NCBI GenBank assembly: GCA_022353185.1
Contig: JAKRWB010000431.1
Coordinates: 1-18,838, forward strand
From: ANME-2 cluster archaeon
GTDB taxonomy: Archaea > Halobacteriota > Methanosarcinia > Methanosarcinales > Methanocomedenaceae
DNA length: 18,838 nucleotides
Direction: 5' to 3'
The notes beneath the pieces are model-generated. The model worked only from the letters and a program-made list of their open reading frames with translations. It was not told where the DNA came from and did not search any database. Below, one piece after another: positions 13,912 through 18,838 of this stretch. How positions within the stretch are numbered: position 1 is the stretch's first letter; each line of letters starts with the position of its first letter. A program made the position numbers and the translations under genes.

Positions 13912-16900
13912 TCACATCTCCGAAATGTACTCACCGATACTCTTGATGGTCAGCTCGCCCCTGTTCATAGCTTCAATGGCATCAGACGCCGCCATTGCTG
14001 CCTGGATGGTGGTGATATACGGCACCCCGTAGTCCACTGCTGCCCTGCGTATCCGCCGCCCGTCCTTGCGTGTCATCTTGCCAGTGGGTGTGTTAATGAC
14101 CAGACCTACCTCATCGGTACGCATCATGTCAATTACATTTGGACTGCCCTCATGCACTTTCTTTATTACCGTTACATCAATCCCCTTCCTTGAAAGGTAT
14201 TGTGCGGTGCCGGTGGTTGCAATCAACTCCAGTCCCGCATCCGCCATCTTCCGGGCAACCTGCATCAGAGCAGGCTTATCCTGGTCCCTGATGGACATGA
14301 ACACCTTCCCGTGCAGGGGCAGGGCATTGTCAGCTGCCATTTCTGCCTTGAAAAATGCCAGCCCGAAACTGTAATCCACACCCATGACCTCCCCGGTACT
14401 GCGCATCTCTGGGCCCAATAAGGGGTCGGCTCCCGGCAGTTTGTCAAAGGGTAACAGCACTTCCTTCACAGACACATTTTTGGGCACAGGTTCGTCCAGG
14501 AATCCCTGTTCCTTAAGCGATATGCCCATCATGGCTTTGGCTGCGATCTTGGCCATCGGCAGGCCCACAGCCTTGGATACGAAGGGAATGGTACGGCTGC
14601 TGCGGGGGTTCGCTTCCAGCACATACACCACCCGGTCCTTGTAAGCCATCTGGATGTTCAGGATGCCCTTAACCCGCAGTGCAAGAGCAATGCGCTTCAC
14701 ATAGTCCCTGACAGTATCCAGTACATAATTTCCAAGGGACTGTGGAGGTATCACGCAGGCCGAATCCCCGCTATGTATCCCGGCCTCCTCGATATGTTCC
14801 ATAATGGCGCCGATAAGCACGTCCTCCCCGTCACATACCGCATCCACATCTATCTCTATTGAGTTTTCAAGGAAATCATCAATGAGTACCGGATGCTGGG
14901 GTGAGACCCGAACAGCTTCGCGCATATACCTGTTCAGGTCGGTCTCATCATACACTATCTCCATGGCCCGCCCGCCCAGCACATACGAAGGGCGTACCAG
15001 CACAGGATACCCTATACCGGCCGCTACCTCACGGGCCTGGCTTTCTGAAGTGGCATAACCCGCCTCAGGCTGTGGAATACCCATCTGTTGGAGCATTTTA
15101 TTGAACAGTTCCCTGTTCTCGGCCAGGTCCATATCCCCTGGCGTGGTACCCAGGATAACGGTATCCAGGTCAGTCCTGCGCTGCAGTTCCCGCTCAAGGG
15201 GCAGTGCCAGGTTCACCGAGGTCTGGCCTCCGAACTGCACCATCACACCCCAGGGTATTTCCCGCTCGATAACGTTCATCACATCCTCAAGGGTCAGTGG
15301 TTCGAAGAACAATTTATCAGAAGTATCGTAATCGGTTGATACGGTTTCCGGGTTATTGTTGATGATATGGGTTTCGATACCCTCTTCCCGCAGTGCGGTA
15401 ACCGCATGCACGGTACAGTAGTCGAACTCAATACCCTGCCCGATTCGGATAGGTCCCGCACCCAGTATCAACACTTTTTTGTTATCCGAAGGTTCGTCCT
15501 CGCACATCTCTTCATAGCATGAATAATAATACGGGGTCTCTGCAGCGAACTCGGCGGCACAGGTATCCACCATCTTGTAGGTGGTTGTTATTCCCATCCC
15601 ACGGCGCATATCGTTAACCTCTTCCCTGGTTTTGCCAATGAGTTTGCCTATCTCCTCATCGGTGAAGCCCATTTGCTTGGCACGGCGCAGGTGTTCCTCA
15701 GATAATCCCGAGCGCAAGGTATCTTCCATTTGGATGATGTTGTGGATCTTTGTAAGGAAGAAGGGGTCGATAGAGGTGATATCTGAGATCTCATCAACGG
15801 TAAAGCCAATTCTCAGGGCATGGTAAATGGCAAATAACCGCTCATGTGTGGGGATGGTCAGCAGGTCAATGACTTCATCCCGGCTCCACTCTTTGAACCC
15901 AAAATACATATCCACATCAAGGCTGCGAATGGCCTTCTTCATGGCCTCTTCAATGGTGCGCCCGATGGCCATGACCTCGCCCGTGCTCTTCATGGCCGTG
16001 GTCAGGGTCTTGTCTGCGGTCACGAACTTGTCGAAAGGCCACCTGGGTATCTTTACAACTGTATAGTCCACAGTGGGTTCAAAGGATGCAGGTGTATTTT
16101 TGGTAACATCATTATGTATCTCGTCCAGGGTCATGCCGATAGCGATCTTGGCGGTCACCCTGGCTATTGGGTACCCTGTGGCCTTGCTGGCCAGTGCTGA
16201 GGAGCGGCTCACCCTGGGATTGACCTCCACTATCCTGTATTCCCCGTCCTTCACTGCGTACTGGATATTACATCCGCCTTCGATGCCAAGGCTCCTGATA
16301 ATATTGATACTGGCGCTGCGCAGCATCTGGTGGTCCCGGTCGGACAGGGTCTGGCTGGGTGTGACCACGATACTCTCCCCGGTATGGATACCCATGGGGT
16401 CGATGTTCTCCATGTTGCAAATCACGATGCAAGTGTCATTGGAATCACGCATTACCTCATACTCGAACTCTTTCCAGCCCAATATGCCCTCCTCAATAAG
16501 CACCTGGTTGATACGGCTGCGCTTCAGGCCCAGTTCTGTGATTGAAATGAGTTCTTCCTTTGTTCTGGCAATCCCGCTGCCGGCCCCACCCAGTGTATAT
16601 GCCGGTCTGATGACCAGGGGCAGGCCCAGTTTATCGATCAGTGCAACTGCATCATCGATAGTGTTCACGGCTTTGCTGCGGGGGACAGGCTCGCCGATGC
16701 GCTGCATGGCCTGCTTGAACAAGTCCCGGTCCTCGGTGTCTTGTATGGCTTTCAGGGGTGTGCCATAGAGTTTGACATTGTATTTCTCAAGTACACCCAT
16801 TTCGGCTAGTTCACTAACTACGTTCAATCCGGTCTGCCCCCCCAGTCCCGCAATCACCCCATCCGGGCGCTCTCTCTCGATGATACGCTCCACTATCTCG

Positions 16901-17112
16901 GGTTTGATGGGTTCGATATACACTGCATCTGCCATTTCAGGGTCGGTCATGATAGTGGCCGGGTTGGAGTTGATAAGTACTACACTGATCCCTTCTTCCC
17001 TGAGGGACCGACATGCCTGGCTGCCACTGAAATCAAACTCTGCTGCCTGTCCTATCATGATGGGACCGCTGCCTATCAGCAATACTTTCTTGATATCCGG
17101 ATTTCGGGGCAT
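13912..17112 (-). CDS. carB: Carbamoyl-phosphate synthase large subunit
   Basis: The 1066-residue protein is full length. It has two homologous halves, each a carboxy-phosphate or carbamate-phosphorylating ATP-grasp unit: KKVLLIGSGPIMIGQAAEFD at about 8-27 and RPAYTLGGAGSG at 169-180 in the first, the matching KKVLILGAGPIRIGQGIEFD and RPSYVLGGRAMEI in the second, with ATP-grasp ends EVNPRVSRSS and EANPRSSRTI. The last roughly 125 residues are the MGS-like allosteric domain. The enzyme makes carbamoyl phosphate from bicarbonate, ammonia supplied by CarA, and two ATP, for pyrimidines and arginine. The ATG shares its A with the carA stop (TAATG). A GGGGG ribosome binding site lies 8 bases before it inside carA, indicating translational coupling. 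Codon composition is visibly GC-richer than in the archaellum half. Confidence 0.97.
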   Translation of the reverse strand: MPRNPDIKKVLLIGSGPIMIGQAAEFDFSGSQACRSLREEGISVVLINSNPATIMTDPEMADAVYIEPIKPEIVERIIERERPDGVIAGLGGQTGLNVVSELAEMGVLEKYNVKLYGTPLKAIQDTEDRDLFKQAMQRIGEPVPRSKAVNTIDDAVALIDKLGLPLVIRPAYTLGGAGSGIARTKEELISITELGLKRSRINQVLIEEGILGWKEFEYEVMRDSNDTCIVICNMENIDPMGIHTGESIVVTPSQTLSDRDHQMLRSASINIIRSLGIEGGCNIQYAVKDGEYRIVEVNPRVSRSSALASKATGYPIARVTAKIAIGMTLDEIHNDVTKNTPASFEPTVDYTVVKIPRWPFDKFVTADKTLTTAMKSTGEVMAIGRTIEEAMKKAIRSLDVDMYFGFKEWSRDEVIDLLTIPTHERLFAIYHALRIGFTVDEISDITSIDPFFLTKIHNIIQMEDTLRSGLSEEHLRRAKQMGFTDEEIGKLIGKTREEVNDMRRGMGITTTYKMVDTCAAEFAAETPYYYSCYEEMCEDEPSDNKKVLILGAGPIRIGQGIEFDYCTVHAVTALREEGIETHIINNNPETVSTDYDTSDKLFFEPLTLEDVMNVIEREIPWGVMVQFGGQTSVNLALPLERELQRRTDLDTVILGTTPGDMDLAENRELFNKMLQQMGIPQPEAGYATSESQAREVAAGIGYPVLVRPSYVLGGRAMEIVYDETDLNRYMREAVRVSPQHPVLIDDFLENSIEIDVDAVCDGEDVLIGAIMEHIEEAGIHSGDSACVIPPQSLGNYVLDTVRDYVKRIALALRVKGILNIQMAYKDRVVYVLEANPRSSRTIPFVSKAVGLPMAKIAAKAMMGISLKEQGFLDEPVPKNVSVKEVLLPFDKLPGADPLLGPEMRSTGEVMGVDYSFGLAFFKAEMAADNALPLHGKVFMSIRDQDKPALMQVARKMADAGLELIATTGTAQYLSRKGIDVTVIKKVHEGSPNVIDMMRTDEVGLVINTPTGKMTRKDGRRIRRAAVDYGVPYITTIQAAMAASDAIEAMNRGELTIKSIGEYISEM

Positions 17113-18200
17113 TATTTCATCCCCCGTTTAACAATAGTATCAAAGAACCATTTTTCAGTATCCCATGGGCCGGGGCTGGCCTCAGGATGGAACTGCACGC
17201 TCATGATATCCAGGTAGTCGTGGGCGATACCTTCCACGGTCTTGTCATTGACATTGATGTGCGTGATATGGGCCTCTGCCCCGTCCAGTGAATCGACATC
17301 CACTGCAAACCCGTGGTTCTGGGAGGTGATGTACACGGTGCCTTTTTCCAGGTCCTTCACAGGTTGGTTTGCCCCCCGGTGCCCGAACTTCAGTTTATAG
17401 GTACTGGCTCCAAGTGCCAGGGAAATTATTTGGTTGCCGAAACAGATGCCGTATATCGGGACCTGCCCCATCATGTTTTTCACAACATCAATGGCACTGG
17501 TTGCCTTTTCAGGGTCGCCAGGACCATTTGATACGAATACGGCATCAGGTTTTTGTTCAGTAATATAGTCAAGGGGAGTATTTGCAGGTACCACAGTGAT
17601 GCCCACACCGCGCATAGCCAGGCTCTTTATCATATTGGTCTTTATCCCAAGGTCGATGACCACGAAATGGGGCTTGTCCTTCCCGGTTGATTCAATGTGA
17701 TAGGGAGCGGGGCAGGTCACTTTATCTATCAGGTCGTGCTGGTCTGATATCTTCGGGTGCTGCCTTGCCAGGCGTACCGCTTCCTCGCCATCATCGCTGT
17801 CTGTGAGCAGGCATGCCCGCATGGCGCCGGTATCCCGAGTCTTGATGGTCAGCATCCTGGTATCCACACCTGCGATACCGGGCCTGCCTTCATCTTTGGC
17901 AAAATCAAAAATGGAGCGTTCGGATAGGTGGTGGGACGGGTGGTCGCACGCTTCCCTGACCACCAGTGCTTCTGCTTTCATGCCGTCTGACTGGAAGGTT
18001 TTGCCGCTAACGCCGTAATTGCCGATGAGGGGGTAGGTGAACATCAGTATCTGGCCCGCATAGGAAGGATCAGTGAGAGCCTCTTCGTATCCGGTATATT
18101 GAGTTGAAAAAACGAGTTCCCCGCAAACAGCAGCTTCGGCGGTACCAAAACCAATGCCCTTCACAATTGTGCCGTCTTCAAGTCCTAGTACTGCTTTCAT
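17112..18200 (-). CDS. carA: Carbamoyl-phosphate synthase small (glutamine amidotransferase) subunit
   Basis: The 362-residue product has the CarA N-terminal domain (opening MKAVLGLEDGTIVKG, then GELVFSTQYTGYEEALTDPS) and a class I glutamine amidotransferase domain: VSNGPGDPE, nucleophile elbow YGICFGNQ with Cys253, and the catalytic pair in VQFHPEA (His338, Glu340). It releases ammonia from glutamine and channels it to CarB. The frame is open back to 18293, but I start at 18200 because the conserved family N-terminus begins exactly there and the extra 31 residues (starting MTVYRYCSHQ) are not CarA-like. A TATA-like box at about 18229-18238 would also put the transcription start only about 8 bases before this ATG. 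An inverted repeat spans the start codon. carB overlaps its stop by one base. Confidence 0.96.
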   Translation of the reverse strand: MKAVLGLEDGTIVKGIGFGTAEAAVCGELVFSTQYTGYEEALTDPSYAGQILMFTYPLIGNYGVSGKTFQSDGMKAEALVVREACDHPSHHLSERSIFDFAKDEGRPGIAGVDTRMLTIKTRDTGAMRACLLTDSDDGEEAVRLARQHPKISDQHDLIDKVTCPAPYHIESTGKDKPHFVVIDLGIKTNMIKSLAMRGVGITVVPANTPLDYITEQKPDAVFVSNGPGDPEKATSAIDVVKNMMGQVPIYGICFGNQIISLALGASTYKLKFGHRGANQPVKDLEKGTVYITSQNHGFAVDVDSLDGAEAHITHINVNDKTVEGIAHDYLDIMSVQFHPEASPGPWDTEKWFFDTIVKRGMK

Positions 18201-18206
18201 ACTAGG
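18184..18206 (-). promoter_or_regulatory. Inverted repeat spanning the carA start codon
   Basis: In the mRNA sense CCUAGUA (18206-18200) pairs perfectly with UACUAGG (18190-18184), leaving a 9-base loop. The A of the AUG is the last paired base and UG lies in the loop. If the leader is as short as the promoter suggests, this hairpin would be at the very 5' end and could hinder initiation. A regulatory role is inferred. Confidence 0.4.
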
Positions 18207-18228
18207 TGCTTCACATGGGAGGAATGAG

Positions 18229-18246
18229 ATATATATGTTATCATAA
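18229..18246 (-). promoter_or_regulatory. Putative carA promoter
   Basis: The minus strand reads AACATATATATC (TATA core about 18229-18239) roughly 30 bases before the carA ATG, preceded by a possible BRE. The predicted transcription start is near 18208, giving a leader of only about 8 bases. No Shine-Dalgarno precedes the ATG, which fits near-leaderless translation. Confidence 0.5.
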
Positions 18247-18296
18247 GGAACTTGTTTACCTACTTGGTGGGAGCAGTATCTATAAACAGTCAAATC

Positions 18297-18838
18297 CTAT
18301 TTCATCTTATTTATCTCTGAAGATATCATTTCAATTATATCCTCTTCTTCCTCCATTTCATTAGCCTTTTGAAGAGCAATTTCAAGCTGGGTGCGGCCTT
18401 CATCCTCTTTACCTGTTTTTACATAGAGGCATCCCAGACTAAAATTAGGTTCGAAATCTTCAGGGAACATTTCTATTACATCCAGGTAAATTTTTTCAGC
18501 ACTATCATAGGATTTTTCTTTTTCCATTTGTTTTGCATTATCCAGCATATCGTAGAAATCGTATTCAACAAAATCTTCAGCAATATTGCAAAAAAAGTCT
18601 TCAAGTATCGAAGTATCCAATTCGTCATTTTTTACTTTTTCTAAAAGACCACTTATATCCTCTTTTGTAATTATGCCGTTATCGATCAATGTCAGATATA
18701 ATAACGCTAAAGGCATCTCTAAAGACGGTTGATCCTCTTCTTCATTTAAATCAAAGTTTCTGGATAAGAAACTCGAAACTGCTATATTTACAAAATCGGA
18801 AAATGAAGCAAAATCGCCATCATCAACAAGATTGGTTA
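18297..18838 (-). CDS. TPR-like protein with possible ribbon-helix-helix domain, 5' end outside window
   Basis: The reading frame stays open from its stop at 18297 to the window edge, so the ATG at 18716 is probably internal and the gene is partial; about 180 residues are visible. The C-terminal part (YDSAEKIYLDVIEMFPEDFE, then FSLGCLYVKTGKEDEGRTQL) is a tetratricopeptide-type helical repeat, followed by an acidic end. Before it come helical segments and an acidic linker (NEEEDQPS). The first visible residues, LVDDGDFASFSDFVNIAVSS, resemble the second half of a CopG/ribbon-helix-helix DNA-binding domain (pattern G-x-F/Y-x-S-x-S-E/D-F-V-x-x-A). That would make it a possible regulator with a protein-interaction tail. 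The repeat call is fair; the DNA-binding call is tentative. It is 96 bases upstream of carA on the same strand, but carA appears to have its own promoter. Confidence 0.6.
   Translation of the reverse strand, partial: TNLVDDGDFASFSDFVNIAVSSFLSRNFDLNEEEDQPSLEMPLALLYLTLIDNGIITKEDISGLLEKVKNDELDTSILEDFFCNIAEDFVEYDFYDMLDNAKQMEKEKSYDSAEKIYLDVIEMFPEDFEPNFSLGCLYVKTGKEDEGRTQLEIALQKANEMEEEEDIIEMISSEINKMK

Noticed and set aside
13908..13934. Nine-residue upstream extension of the flavoprotein overlapping carB
   Set aside because: The conserved flavodoxin-fold beta-strand starts at the ATG at 13907, and the extension has no matching start signal.
14066..16768. Several open frames on the plus strand opposite carB, up to 231 codons
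   Set aside because: They are complementary-strand shadows of a long conserved, GC-richer gene, with no recognisable domain or ribosome binding site of their own.
18201..18293. 31-residue N-terminal extension of carA
   Set aside because: The conserved CarA N-terminus begins at 18200. The extension overlaps the TATA-like element and resembles no CarA sequence.
1..18838. CRISPR array, insertion sequence, tRNA/rRNA, integrase or attachment site
   Set aside because: I looked for regularly spaced repeats, transposase motifs and conserved RNA gene sequence on both strands and saw none.

Overview
The window is chromosomal DNA of a euryarchaeon. It holds a complete archaellum core (arlB, F, G, H, I, J plus an arlC/D/E fusion), TATA/BRE-type promoters combined with GGAG/GAGGTG ribosome binding sites, a secreted protein with an archaeosortase (PGF-CTERM) tail, S-layer-related COG1361-type surface proteins and an Isf-like iron-sulfur flavoprotein. 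Together these point to the Methanosarcinales and relatives (methanogens or ANME-2/Methanoperedens-like methanotrophs). The lineage is an inference from gene content; no rRNA or marker phylogeny is available here.

Region 1 (1-5154), visibly AT-rich, is a cell-envelope block. A secreted, PGF-CTERM-tailed surface protein on + converges, stop codon against stop codon, with a three-gene minus-strand unit: a winged-helix protein, a second COG1361-type surface protein with a plain transmembrane anchor, and a three-helix membrane protein. A separate seven-helix membrane protein diverges from the archaellum promoter.

Region 2 (5155-12308) is the archaellum locus. A single archaellin gene has a strong promoter and GAGGTGA ribosome binding site. 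It ends in a hairpin plus T9 tract built around its own stop codon, which probably limits read-through. arlF-G-H-I-J and a 62-aa two-helix protein follow in tight succession. The ArlC/D/E platform subunit is a single fused gene, detached from the usual place between arlB and arlF/G. It lies at the far end on the opposite strand, converging on the operon and carrying its own promoter.

Region 3 (12430-13191) is a single-domain KaiC-family ATPase upstream of, and co-oriented with, arlCDE.

Region 4 (13374-18838), visibly GC-richer, reads on the minus strand: a TPR-like protein cut by the window edge (its visible N-terminal part resembles a ribbon-helix-helix DNA-binding domain), then carA, carB and an Isf-like flavoprotein. 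carA/carB overlap by one base and carB/flavoprotein are 4 bases apart, so the three look like one translationally coupled operon.

No rRNA, tRNA, CRISPR array, insertion sequence or integrase was found. Most of the window is recognisable biology. The most unusual points are the rearranged archaellum locus (fused, inverted arlCDE beside a KaiC-like ATPase), the hairpin at the arlB stop, the unnamed 62-aa protein, the surface-protein/winged-helix/membrane-protein unit, and the hairpin over the carA start codon.
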